From assembly GCF_030056815.1 (NCBI RefSeq), contig NZ_JASHKR010000001.1, positions 48,975 to 112,974 of the forward strand: a stretch of 64,000 nt of DNA, given 5' to 3'. Below are positions 26,239 to 34,658 of this stretch, in pieces. The notes beneath the pieces are model-generated. The model was given only the letters and a program-made list of their open reading frames with translations. It was not told the DNA's origin and searched no databases. The DNA comes from Rhodococcus sp. IEGM 1379 (GTDB taxonomy: Bacteria; Actinomycetota; Actinomycetes; Mycobacteriales; Mycobacteriaceae). The first letter of the stretch is position 1. The number at the start of each line of letters is the position of its first letter. The position numbers and the translations under genes are program-made.

Positions 26239-27600
26239 TCAATCGGAGATTGCGTCGGCCGTATTGGTTTCCCGGTTTGCCTCCGGTGTCTCCGGGTTCT
26301 CGCTTCGGCCACGATAGGTGGCGTCGAGTAGCAGTGTCGCGATACCGGCCACCACCAAAACTCCACCGAACATCATGTAGACGGACTTCGGTGTCCAACC
26401 GTCGTTGAGAAGGTAGCCGGTGAGAATGGGGGCGATGATCGATACCGTTCGACCGCACCCGATCATCCAGCCGACGCCGGTCCCACGAGCCGCAGCTGGA
26501 TAGATGGGCGGGCTGATCGCGTAGAAGCCCGTGATGCCTCCGTTCGCGAAAATACCGACGAGCACCGCGAGCGACAAAGCCAGTGCGACGATATGGAATC
26601 CGGTGGCATAGCCGACAAATGCAAGCACGCCGCCGAACATGAGGAGCGCAGTCACAATCCTGGGCCGCAACACAATCGACAGTCCGGCAAAGATGATCGA
26701 ACCGATGACGCCACCGACGTTGACGAGTACACCCGCAGTCACGCCCATATTCGAGTCACCCGTTGCGTCTGAGAGCAACTTCGGTGTCCAGGTATTCGCG
26801 AAGTAGAAAGACGCAATCAAGCATGAGTATCCCACCCACAGTAAGATCGTGCGTCGCAACATGATTCCCTTGAACAGCCCATCGCGCACGACGCGTTCCG
26901 TTGCGCGAATGGGAGTCGGCAGCTCAGTGGAGTGTGCGTAACCGAGCTTGTCCGCGATCTGGTTGTACTGAATCAAAGCGCCCGCGGGCCTCTTCTCGAT
27001 CAGGAATTCGATCGATTCGGGCAGCGTTTTGATCACGACCACCAACATGATCGCGGTGATGACTGTGCCGAAGATGAATGCGGATCGCCAGTCGAAGACC
27101 GAAATCAGGACGCCGGAGATCGCTCCGCCGACAGCACCGCCGAGCGGGTATCCGACACCGTAGATTCCGAGGGCGGTGCCTCGTCGTTTGTCCGAACTGA
27201 ATTCCGATACCAGAACATTTAGATTGGCAACCAAGCCGCCGATACCCAAGCCTGCAAACACACGGAAGGCGATTAGTTGCGGTACGTTGACGGCGCATGC
27301 TGATAAGGCCATGCCGACGGTGATGCCGACCAGACACAAGATCGCCAGCTTGCGCCGACCGATCTTGTCCGCCAGCGGGGAAATGAAGATTGCGCCCAGT
27401 GCTGTACCGATGATTCCGGCGCTGAGCAGATAGCCGATCTCGACGGAACTGATGTCCCAAGATTTCCCCAGGTGCGGCGCTACGAACGCCATGACCAGGA
27501 TTTCGAAACCGTCGATCATGCTGAGTATCAAACAGATTGCGATCGTCGAAATCTGGTATCGACGCATCGGTTGCGTCCGAATCGCTTCACGAACATCCAT
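26239..27600 (-). CDS. MFS aromatic acid:H+ symporter (HppK/MhpT-like)
   Basis: A 453-residue, 12-TM major facilitator of the aromatic acid/H+ symporter group. Marks are the acidic TM1 motif (LILSMIDGFEILVMAFVAPH), the loop 2-3 motif ISPLADKIGRRKLAILCLVG, and DWRSAFIFG at the middle. It would import 3-(3-hydroxyphenyl)propionate. It lies between mhpB and the IclR regulator on the same strand, corresponding to hppK of the Rhodococcus operon. No strong ribosome site precedes ATG 27600, but the start fits the family. Confidence 0.9.
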   Translation of the reverse strand: MDVREAIRTQPMRRYQISTIAICLILSMIDGFEILVMAFVAPHLGKSWDISSVEIGYLLSAGIIGTALGAIFISPLADKIGRRKLAILCLVGITVGMALSACAVNVPQLIAFRVFAGLGIGGLVANLNVLVSEFSSDKRRGTALGIYGVGYPLGGAVGGAISGVLISVFDWRSAFIFGTVITAIMLVVVIKTLPESIEFLIEKRPAGALIQYNQIADKLGYAHSTELPTPIRATERVVRDGLFKGIMLRRTILLWVGYSCLIASFYFANTWTPKLLSDATGDSNMGVTAGVLVNVGGVIGSIIFAGLSIVLRPRIVTALLMFGGVLAFVGYATGFHIVALALSLAVLVGIFANGGITGFYAISPPIYPAAARGTGVGWMIGCGRTVSIIAPILTGYLLNDGWTPKSVYMMFGGVLVVAGIATLLLDATYRGRSENPETPEANRETNTADAISD

Positions 27601-27651
27601 CGAGATCTACTTTCATAAAGTCGGGAGGGCATTCGCCCTACTCGGTGGCGG

Positions 27652-28596
27652 TCAGGGTTCTCTCAAAACCGCTGTCGTGACGGCAAAGCCGGAAATGTAT
27701 TCCTTGATCGGCCGGTAGAACTCGTAAGTGATCTCGTATTCGCCGCACGCGCGAAGGGCTGAGTAGGCAGCGACCCAGTTTCGTACCTCGTGAGAGGAGT
27801 GCCCGGCTACCGCATCCATGTCGTCAGCGGTGTAGCTATCGAAGTCCTCGACGTTGCCCGATGCACAAACATCGAGAAATCCTCTGTCCCACTCTGGGTT
27901 CAGATCCATGATGTCGGCTTCATTTGCGGCAAATTTGACTGCAGTATCGATGACCCTCTGCTGCCGTGCCGCACGGGCTTCCGGCGTGGGATTCCGTCCG
28001 TCGGTGAGCATCTTGCGCTGCGCCTCGTTGGCCGTGGCGATCTGCGGAACCGGCGGATCATGTGACAGTCCACCGGAACCGATGAACAGGACCTTCTTGT
28101 CGGAGTTCTTGAAATACTCGCCGACAGCCTCACCGAACTTGCGTACCCGCGCGACCTTCACAAACGGCCTGGCCACAGAGTTGACGAACACCGGAATCAG
28201 AGGCTTGGACGCCACGTCGCCGTAGATGATCTCCATCGGTTGCACCGCGCCGTGATCGACCTCCATCTGACGGGAAATCGCGATATCGAGACCCTGATCC
28301 ATCACGAACTGCGCCAGTTCCTCGGCAATCGCCTCGGGTACGTCCAGGTCGCCGGCGAACGAGTCGTAGTCACCGCTGCCTTTGGCTTTGTACCCGATGC
28401 AGAACGGCGGCATCAGATCGTAGAAGAAGCCGTTGTAGTGATCTGGCCCGAAGTTCACGATCACATCAGGATCGAAACTCGTGACAAATGCACGTGCCTG
28501 GTCGAATGCTGCTTCCACCGATGCCTTGACGTCGGCGGGCGGATCGAGATGGTGCAGTAGGGGACTGTGCGACATGCACAGCAATGCCTGCTTCAT
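27652..28596 (-). CDS. mhpB: 2,3-dihydroxyphenylpropionate 1,2-dioxygenase
   Basis: A class III (LigB-type) extradiol dioxygenase of 314 residues that opens the ring of 2,3-dihydroxyphenylpropionate. It begins MKQALLCMSHSPLLHHLDPP, where the His residues include iron ligands. VNFGPDHYNGFFYDLMPPFC, MEVDHGAVQPMEIIYG and LFIGSGGLSHDPPVPQIA are the MhpB family blocks. ATG 28596 overlaps the mhpC stop by four bases; the frame is open 87 bases further, but those residues are inside mhpC. The operon order is mhpA-mhpC-mhpB. Confidence 0.95.
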   Translation of the reverse strand: MKQALLCMSHSPLLHHLDPPADVKASVEAAFDQARAFVTSFDPDVIVNFGPDHYNGFFYDLMPPFCIGYKAKGSGDYDSFAGDLDVPEAIAEELAQFVMDQGLDIAISRQMEVDHGAVQPMEIIYGDVASKPLIPVFVNSVARPFVKVARVRKFGEAVGEYFKNSDKKVLFIGSGGLSHDPPVPQIATANEAQRKMLTDGRNPTPEARAARQQRVIDTAVKFAANEADIMDLNPEWDRGFLDVCASGNVEDFDSYTADDMDAVAGHSSHEVRNWVAAYSALRACGEYEITYEFYRPIKEYISGFAVTTAVLREP

Positions 28597-29459
28597 GACC
28601 GGCTCACACCCCGAGCGGAAAGGTACTGCGTAATAACGGTATTGAATTCTTCTGCCCGCTCGACCTGTGACCAGTGACCGCACTGGCTGAAGATGTGCGA
28701 ATCAGCATGCGGGATGACGTTGAGCAGTTCCCAGGTCCGCGAAACCGGGATGACAACATCCTGGACGCCGTGGATCAGCAGAACGGGAATATCCAAGCGG
28801 GACAATACATCGAAGTCCAGCGGTAGCTCGGTGCGGTCACGGTCGCGTGCCGCAACGACCTCGGCCAGTCGATCCGACGCGGTGTCGTTGAGTGCCGATT
28901 GGTACCGCAGTGCCACCAATTCGTCGGTGACAAGGGACTTGTCTACGACGAAGAGTTCGAGTGTTTTGCGGATGCCCTCTTCTGACAGGTTCGGATTGGA
29001 GTGTCCGGCCAATGCGCCCGTCAGCTTTGCCCCGCCGGTACCCATCGAGACGATGCCCAGTAGGCGCTCGGGATAGTCGATCGCGAACTGGAAAGCCAGC
29101 CAGCCGCCGAGGGAGTTTCCGACGATCCACGTCTTCTCGATACCCAGTGCGTCGAGCACGCGCACGGCATGGCGTACCCACTCTTTGATGCCGTATTCCG
29201 TGTTCGGAGCAACGACGCTCTGTCCGTAGCCGATGGAATCGATTGCGATGCAACGTCCCTGCTTACTGAGGGTCGGAAGGTTGAGCCACCAGTTTGCGGC
29301 AGCGGTGACGCCGGTTCCCGACCCGTGCAGGAAGAGGATCGGTGTGCCTTCTCCCAGTTCGTGATAGTGGGTGAGTTCTCCGTCGGCGGTTTCGATCCAT
29401 TTGTCGTCGAGGCCGAAGAATGCGTCAGTGGTGTATGCGGGAATCTCGGTAGTCGTCAT
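28593..29459 (-). CDS. mhpC: 2-hydroxy-6-oxonona-2,4-dienedioate hydrolase
   Basis: An alpha/beta hydrolase of 288 residues that cleaves the meta-ring-fission product to succinate and 2-hydroxypenta-2,4-dienoate. Seen are the oxyanion segment ILFLHGSGTGVTAAANWWLN, the nucleophile elbow IVGNSLGGWLAFQFA (Ser), the acid region IPVLLIHGVQDVVIP (Asp) and the catalytic His in IFSQCGHWSQVERAEEF. It is 48 bases downstream of mhpA and overlaps mhpB. The 2-hydroxypentadienoate hydratase, aldolase and dehydrogenase (mhpD, E, F) are not in the window. Confidence 0.95.
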   Translation of the reverse strand: MTTTEIPAYTTDAFFGLDDKWIETADGELTHYHELGEGTPILFLHGSGTGVTAAANWWLNLPTLSKQGRCIAIDSIGYGQSVVAPNTEYGIKEWVRHAVRVLDALGIEKTWIVGNSLGGWLAFQFAIDYPERLLGIVSMGTGGAKLTGALAGHSNPNLSEEGIRKTLELFVVDKSLVTDELVALRYQSALNDTASDRLAEVVAARDRDRTELPLDFDVLSRLDIPVLLIHGVQDVVIPVSRTWELLNVIPHADSHIFSQCGHWSQVERAEEFNTVITQYLSARGVSRS

Positions 29460-29507
29460 GAAGTATCTGGCTTTCTCGGGAGGTCAGTGTTGTGAATCGA
29501 GGCGAGG

Positions 29508-31229
29508 CTAGCGAGCTATCGGGACCCGGGTTTCGCTGCTGGTGCTGGATTCGTTGAACCGCATTGCTTTCAGAATCGCGTCCAGCGTGGCCGGAGCATG
29601 TTGTGTCAGGCAGGCGCCGGCCACAAAACGGTCGGGGCGGAGGAAAACCAGGGGCGTGGGTCGGTCGTCGAACCATTTCTTGAGGCGGCCGGTGTGATCG
29701 CCCAGGACCAGCACATCCGAATCCATTCTCTTCTCGGCCCATTCGCGTTGGGTCTCCGGGACCACCACAACCAGGCGGGCTCCGAGCGCGGACAACTTGT
29801 CGAGCGAGGCCCGCGGCAAGACGTCCTTGGGGTTATTGCCCCAGACGATGACCGACCACCAGTTGCCGATGACGTCGTCGAGCAGTTGATCCGACGCAGT
29901 GAGCGAGTTCACGCGCGGCTGTGGAAACTGAACGCCAACGGGGGAGTTCTTGACGTTGGCCGTCAGGACCGGGATGAGTTTGCTGGTGAGTTTTGCTGCA
30001 GCACTTCCCGATTCCTGTGTGTTCGGATCAGCAAGGACGCCGGTGGTGTACCGCGGCATCGGTTTGAACCGCATGTCCGCGAAGTAGCTCTTGACCTGAG
30101 GGAAGAGGTTGAGCACTGATGATGCGGCATCACGGAGAACTGCTCCTACCGGATTGGTGATCTTGATGAGCCGGCCGAAGGTCAGCGACAGGTCCACCAT
30201 TGCTTGCGCATGGTCCTTACGCTCGGATGTGTAGGTATCGAGCAGAGCGTCATCCGCCTGTCCGGACAAGACGGCGGCTAATTTCCAGCCCAGATTTGTT
30301 GCATCACGCATTCCGGAGTTCCAGCCCTGGCCCATCCACACCGGCATCAGGTGCGCGGCATCGCCGGCGATCAACTGCCGACCCTTCCGGAAGTTGGAGG
30401 CCACCCGGCCGTGGTGGGTGAATACGCGTCGACGGATGAAGTCCAGCTCCGATGGGTTTGGAACATGATCTGACAGAAGGGCATTCACGTAGTCCGGATC
30501 CGTGACCTGCTCTTCAGTTTCGTCGTCGTGGAGCATGAACTCCCAGCGTCGTACTGCATGGGGCAAACCGATGGATACGTAGGGACGCTTCGGATCCGCA
30601 CCCAGGAAGACATTGGGGGTTCCGAGTGGGTCGTTGTTGACGTCCACGACAAGCCAACGGGTGGAGGGTGATTCGCCCTCGAAGCTGACGCCGAGACGCT
30701 TACGGGTCGGCGACTTGCCGCCTTCGCACCCCACCAGATACTGCGCACTGAAGCGGCGTTCCTCGACGGTTCCGTCCGGCCTTGCTACCAGTGCGATCGC
30801 GGTGACGGACTGTCCGTCTTCTTCCACATTCTCGACGCGATGCCCGAACAGCACCTGGACGTTGTCGAAGCGGGCAAGCCCCTCGTAGAGAGCCTTGTCA
30901 GCTTCAGGCTGGATGAAACCATGCTTGCGTTCCCAGCCGAATTCAACGGTCTGCGGGTTGTTGACCAGCATGACCTTGCCTGCCCCGTTGACCAACCGCA
31001 TGATGTGCTGCGGGTTGGTGTGCGGGCGGATCGCGTCCACCAGGCCCACCGTCTGAATGGTGCGGAATGACTCGTCGTCGAGTCCGACGCCGCGTGGGTA
31101 ATCGATGAGCGCATCCATGGCTTCGAGCACTGTGACCTGCTTGCCGTACATGCCGAGGATATTGGCAAGCATCAGGCCGGCGGGACCGGCGCCGACGATG
31201 AGCACTTCGGTGTCCTGAGTGGTTTTCAT
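29508..31229 (-). CDS. mhpA: 3-(3-hydroxyphenyl)propionate hydroxylase
   Basis: A 573-residue class A flavin monooxygenase that hydroxylates 3-(3-hydroxyphenyl)propionate to the catechol with NAD(P)H and O2. The FAD fold is LIVGAGPAGLMLANILGMYG, the DG-type motif is LVGCEGGKSPTRKRLG, and the GD motif is LIAGDAAHLMPVWMGQGWNS. The C-terminal thioredoxin-like domain, usual in this family, spans about 460-560. ATG 31229 has GGGGAG just upstream. It is the first gene of the operon, whose promoter lies in 31230-31300. Confidence 0.95.
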   Translation of the reverse strand: MKTTQDTEVLIVGAGPAGLMLANILGMYGKQVTVLEAMDALIDYPRGVGLDDESFRTIQTVGLVDAIRPHTNPQHIMRLVNGAGKVMLVNNPQTVEFGWERKHGFIQPEADKALYEGLARFDNVQVLFGHRVENVEEDGQSVTAIALVARPDGTVEERRFSAQYLVGCEGGKSPTRKRLGVSFEGESPSTRWLVVDVNNDPLGTPNVFLGADPKRPYVSIGLPHAVRRWEFMLHDDETEEQVTDPDYVNALLSDHVPNPSELDFIRRRVFTHHGRVASNFRKGRQLIAGDAAHLMPVWMGQGWNSGMRDATNLGWKLAAVLSGQADDALLDTYTSERKDHAQAMVDLSLTFGRLIKITNPVGAVLRDAASSVLNLFPQVKSYFADMRFKPMPRYTTGVLADPNTQESGSAAAKLTSKLIPVLTANVKNSPVGVQFPQPRVNSLTASDQLLDDVIGNWWSVIVWGNNPKDVLPRASLDKLSALGARLVVVVPETQREWAEKRMDSDVLVLGDHTGRLKKWFDDRPTPLVFLRPDRFVAGACLTQHAPATLDAILKAMRFNESSTSSETRVPIAR

Positions 31230-31758
31230 GGCTCCCCATCTGGGTTAATGCAACTATCGAACGTAAGGGTGCGTTATTTGCGCAACATGGACCATTAGAA
31301 ACCAAGAATCGAGGTACGTCAATCAGCTTTTGTGATGGGCAGCGCAATCTGCGCCCAATGGGACGCCGCAGACAGTGATCTCGATGACAGGAGAGTGAAC
31401 GAAAAAAGCAGGTAGGGACATTTTTCGACAAGGAGGAAGAGGAAGTGGACTGGCGACGGCCGCGCGATAATGTTAGGCCTGACTGTTCCTTGCGCTGGCA
31501 GGTCCACATGGCGACACGGTTAGCGTCTGCGATGTTCGGTATCGATGATTTCGCCTGTGGCGCGTCTCGGTTGTAAGCCGCATACCCGGCGGTATCTACG
31601 CGCCGTCCCAGGTGAGTTGGGTGGTTCGAACCTGCGTACGGCTGAAGCGAAGAGGGCGTGGGAGGAACATCGAAGTCAGCGAATCATTCCCGAGATTATG
31701 ACCACGAAGCCAATCTGAATGTGACTGTCGAACATTTTCGCAATCTCTTGAGCAGTAG
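31230..31758. other. Promoter region of the mhp operon, otherwise no gene
   Basis: About 530 bases with no gene I can support. The mhpA promoter must be at the left side. The palindromic TTGCGCAA core near 31276-31283 within GCGTTATTTGCGCAACAT is a possible IclR operator, but this is only a guess. The right half contains short frames without features. A tRNA-like GGTTCGAACC at 31623 has no tRNA around it. Confidence 0.45.
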
Positions 31759-31911
31759 GGCGCCACCAACGACGAGTGGAGCGACTATCACTTTCCGCGC
31801 TACACCCCGGCGGGTGCGCCGATCGGCGTCGGACCTGTCGTTACCACTGTTCGTGAGGGGATCGCGGCCGTAAGGGCGGGCGAAGGATGTCTGATGATCA
31901 CCAAGCGCGCA
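31759..31911 (+). pseudogene. Remnant of a LysR-type regulator (effector-domain fragment)
   Basis: The frame starting right after a TAG reads NDEWSDYHFPRYTPAGAPIG followed by VGPVVTTVREGIAAVRAGEG and CLMITKRA. This matches the effector-binding region of LysR regulators, where GVGPVV..L.E...AV.AG.GV is common. There is no start, no helix-turn-helix, and the frame loses similarity after 31911. I regard it as a deletion remnant; the LysR link is from family memory and not certain. Confidence 0.45.
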
Positions 31912-32008
31912 GTCGGGGGAGGACCCCCGTTCCCGATAGCCGAGACCGTACGCGTTCACACTCGACAAGGTCGGCCGGATCGAGCATGCAGTTCAGGTCA
32001 GGCCGGAC

Positions 32009-32467
32009 TTGGTTCTGGAGCTGATGGGCTGCAACACGATTCGGGTAATGCCCGAAATCGGCGATCAGATACTGGCGGCGGGCCAGTACTGGGGTGGCGG
32101 TGGTGTGTGTCGCTACATCACCGAACCGGACGGAAACACTGTCTTCGCCGGAGTTGAATTACTCCCGGAAAGTCTTGATCAGTTGTTCACCGGTTTTCCG
32201 CTCGCAGGTGAGTGTTCGGTGGTCGCGAGCATCGCCGCTGGCATGACGCTGTCACTAGCGGAAACAGGGAGAAACGACGTTCCAGTACTTGTTGAGATCG
32301 ACGGATGCCGCCGCGTGCTCGTCGACGGGTATATCCCGCTGCAAGCGTCGTCGGACGTCATCGGGCAGGTCGACTCGGGAGTCCATCTCACGGATCAGTA
32401 CCTCAGAACCGGCCGGAGATCGATCCGGTCCGGGGTATTGGACGCCACCGATGGCAGGCTCGGGTGA
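32009..32467 (+). CDS. Hypothetical protein, possibly 5'-truncated
   Basis: A soluble protein of about 152 residues of unknown function. It includes VMPEIGDQILAAGQYWGGGG, GECSVVASIAAGMTLSLAET and VDGCRRVLVDGYIPLQASSD. The frame reads protein-like sequence even before the TTG at 32009 (TLDKVGRIEHAVQVRPD) back to a stop near 31940, with no start codon. The gene may therefore have lost its 5' end together with the LysR remnant. ATG 32024 is another possible start. Its TGA overlaps the next ATG (TGATG), which supports real translation. Confidence 0.55.
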   Translation: MVLELMGCNTIRVMPEIGDQILAAGQYWGGGGVCRYITEPDGNTVFAGVELLPESLDQLFTGFPLAGECSVVASIAAGMTLSLAETGRNDVPVLVEIDGCRRVLVDGYIPLQASSDVIGQVDSGVHLTDQYLRTGRRSIRSGVLDATDGRLG

Positions 32468-32904
32468 TGACGGCAATTCGGTTGGCGTGGTTCGTGTTGG
32501 CGATTGTCGCTACCGCATTCGGCGTGTTCGTGGCGTCGTGGCAGATCTTCGAGATCACGAATTGCGAGATCGGACTCTCCGGGGCGCAGGCCGAGTGTAA
32601 TCAGTCGATCTGGGGCTATTCCGGGTGGTCGGTGCTGCCTGTTCTGGCGGTGCCGGTGCTGCTGTGCTTGATTCCTGCTGTGATTCCGAGGCCTTGGAGC
32701 GGGTGGTTTGTTGTGGGGTTGCTGGCAATCGTGTTGCAGGTGTTCAGTATTGGGCGGAAGCGAGTCCCCCGAAGCCAAGGCGGTGATCGACCGAACTGGG
32801 GCCTCTGCTCAGACTATGGGAGAGCAGTAAGCTTTGGACGTTTTTGCGATGGTTGCGTAACTGTCCGAGGTTACGGTTTGCGAACGAACCCAATCTGTAC
32901 ATGA
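32467..32904 (+). CDS. Small membrane protein, three TM segments
   Basis: A 145-residue protein with hydrophobic segments at about 5-25, 53-73 and 79-97 (AWFVLAIVATAFGVFVASW, VLPVLAVPVLLCLIPAVI, WFVVGLLAIVLQVFSIG). Two Cys sit in the external loop (TNCEIGLSGAQAECNQ). The residues after about 98 look unlike a natural tail, so a late frameshift is possible. It starts on the ATG that overlaps the previous stop by one base, so it is translationally coupled. Function unknown. Confidence 0.6.
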   Translation: MTAIRLAWFVLAIVATAFGVFVASWQIFEITNCEIGLSGAQAECNQSIWGYSGWSVLPVLAVPVLLCLIPAVIPRPWSGWFVVGLLAIVLQVFSIGRKRVPRSQGGDRPNWGLCSDYGRAVSFGRFCDGCVTVRGYGLRTNPICT

Positions 32905-32926
32905 TTTCTTCGCGGAAGGTCTTGCA

Positions 32927-33628
32927 ATGAGTTTTCGGCGCATCCCGGCAGCGACTGGAATAGTCCTCGCTGTCGCGGGACTTGCTGTGGTTGCGTGCAG
33001 TCCCACGGAGAAGTTGAGCGATGTCGCGGAGGCCGCGCAGACGCCGAATCCTCGATACTTTGTCGAACTGCCCGCAGATGCACCGATGGACCCGTCCGCA
33101 CATTGCCTCGACGCAGATCTGCCCAACATGAGCATCGAGGAGTCGGTTGCATACTGGCAGAACATCTTCGACGACCAACGCAACCACTACCCGGAACAGT
33201 CGTTTCCCTCGCGTCAGGACCTGGAAAGCCAGAAGGGGGCGGAATGGTCCCAAATTGTGAACGACTCGGTGCCGCCTGGCGGTGACGGCGCCTTCGCCCA
33301 GGATATATGTGGGCTACCGCACCTCGACGGTGCCTTGTACGCCGGGACCCCGTTGCGTGAGGTTCGTGGTCACGCCGCCGAACTAGGTCGCCGGGCGTGT
33401 ACGTCGATCGCGGAGCAAGGGACGGACGTTGTGTGGCAATCACTTCAGGCTCAGGGTTCCCGTCGTTCGGACATTGCCGCGTACGAATACCTGATCCATT
33501 CTGCGATCGTCCACGTGTGTCCGCAGCTTTCGGATTTCACATCCGGCGCGGCTGGTATCGAGAGGTGCGTCGACTTGATTCCCGATCCGTCAGCGCAGCC
33601 TGGCGACGGTGTTTTCTGTCTTGAGTAG
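32927..33628 (+). CDS. Lipoprotein with Cys-rich C-terminal domain
   Basis: A 233-residue exported lipoprotein. The signal FRRIPAATGIVLAVAGLAVV ends in a lipobox VVAC with Cys24. The mature protein has six further cysteines. The C-terminal part (SDIAAYEYLIHSAIVHVCPQ) resembles the DUF732-like helical domain of actinobacterial surface proteins. GGAAGG 7-8 bases before ATG 32927 supports the start. Function unknown. Confidence 0.75.
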   Translation: MSFRRIPAATGIVLAVAGLAVVACSPTEKLSDVAEAAQTPNPRYFVELPADAPMDPSAHCLDADLPNMSIEESVAYWQNIFDDQRNHYPEQSFPSRQDLESQKGAEWSQIVNDSVPPGGDGAFAQDICGLPHLDGALYAGTPLREVRGHAAELGRRACTSIAEQGTDVVWQSLQAQGSRRSDIAAYEYLIHSAIVHVCPQLSDFTSGAAGIERCVDLIPDPSAQPGDGVFCLE

Positions 33629-33680
33629 TGCCGCATCGGGGGATCCGGATCTACACAGTCACCAGGGTGGTGCCGCCTCG

Positions 33681-34340
33681 TCAGTTCCGGGGATCGGCTG
33701 TGCCATTGATGCGTGAGCGCAGAGTCGGCACACCCGCGCCGTCGAGTTGGTCGATGTACGGCACCCGGCCCGCCATGCTCATCACGAGGGCAAGGGTCGA
33801 TCCGGTAATCAGGGGACCGGAGCCCGTGGCAAACGGTCCGTCGTCCGCACGTAGTTGGAGGCCGGCGACGCGGGTACGGCTCGGAACAGCGAAGTCACGT
33901 CGGGCAAAGAATTCGGCCACGGGCGTCAGAGCGCCGACGCTCGGTGTCCGGGGAATGCCGAGCGGTTGCCGGATGTCCTGGGCGTGTACGACGACTTCGC
34001 CGAGGTAGGCCGGCGTGTGTCCCGAAGGTGTTGTGCTGCTGTTTATGACGGCACGGAATTGTTCGAGTGTCTCGTCGGGGACGGTGCCGAGATGCTCCAG
34101 CATTCGGCGTTGGTTGTGCACATCGGGACGGAATCGCGCACCGACCATGCTTCGCACCCACTGCCACTGGTTGAGGTTCGCAGCGGCGGTGAGGTGGGCG
34201 ACGACCTGCTCGACGTCCCACTGGCCACACAAGGTGCCGTGCCTCCACTGCTCCGCGCTGAGGCCTGCCAAGTCCTCGGCCAATGACGCCCGCTCGGCGT
34301 GAATCAAGGCCATCAGGTGGTCGTCCCGCGATCTTGCCAT
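33681..34340 (-). CDS. Maleylpyruvate isomerase-family (DinB-like, mycothiol-dependent) protein
   Basis: A 219-residue four-helix protein of the TIGR03083 / MDMPI group. Marks are ERASLAEDLAGLSAEQWRHG, LCGQWDVEQVVAHLTAAANL (first metal-site His) and YLGEVVVHAQDIRQPLGIPR (second and third ligands region). Such proteins are metal-dependent mycothiol S-transferases or isomerases; the substrate is unknown. ATG 34340. It is transcribed alone. Confidence 0.85.
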   Translation of the reverse strand: MARSRDDHLMALIHAERASLAEDLAGLSAEQWRHGTLCGQWDVEQVVAHLTAAANLNQWQWVRSMVGARFRPDVHNQRRMLEHLGTVPDETLEQFRAVINSSTTPSGHTPAYLGEVVVHAQDIRQPLGIPRTPSVGALTPVAEFFARRDFAVPSRTRVAGLQLRADDGPFATGSGPLITGSTLALVMSMAGRVPYIDQLDGAGVPTLRSRINGTADPRN

Positions 34341-34556
34341 CCCGGATTCCTTCTACTAGGTGACGCAACTTTACCCAGCGTCGGCGACGTCATCTCGGTA
34401 GGAAGATTGTGCGCGTTGGTGTCCGGAGCACCTGCCGGTGATGTTTCGGCTAGTGCATCGACAGATCCAGACGCGCCCCTGGACGACAAAGGCGCGAGGT
34501 GGATGTCAATCCACAACTCGCGCGACGAAATTAGCCTAACACTGGTGTGGTTCAGC

Positions 34557-34646
34557 TCAGGCCATCGCCAGACCGAATACGACGGACGCCGCGAGAAGTA
34601 GGAGCGTAATGAGTATGACGGCGCGCGTGGTGTAAACGTGACGCAT
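34557..34646 (-). CDS. 29-residue single-span membrane peptide
   Basis: A very short gene just after the ferric-reductase-like gene (12-base gap, same strand). It encodes MRHVYTTR followed by a hydrophobic span AVILITLLLLAASVVFGLAM. GGAG lies six bases before the ATG. The basic N-terminus, perfect single span and good ribosome site argue that it is translated, perhaps as a small subunit or stabiliser of the flavocytochrome. It is too short for similarity evidence. About 210 bases beyond it, up to the maleylpyruvate-isomerase-type gene, show nothing. Confidence 0.55.
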   Translation of the reverse strand: MRHVYTTRAVILITLLLLAASVVFGLAMA

Positions 34647-34658
34647 GGAAAACTCCGA

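Noticed and set aside
31623..31632. GGTTCGAACC resembling a tRNA T-arm
   Set aside because: No acceptor, D-arm or anticodon stem can be built around it.
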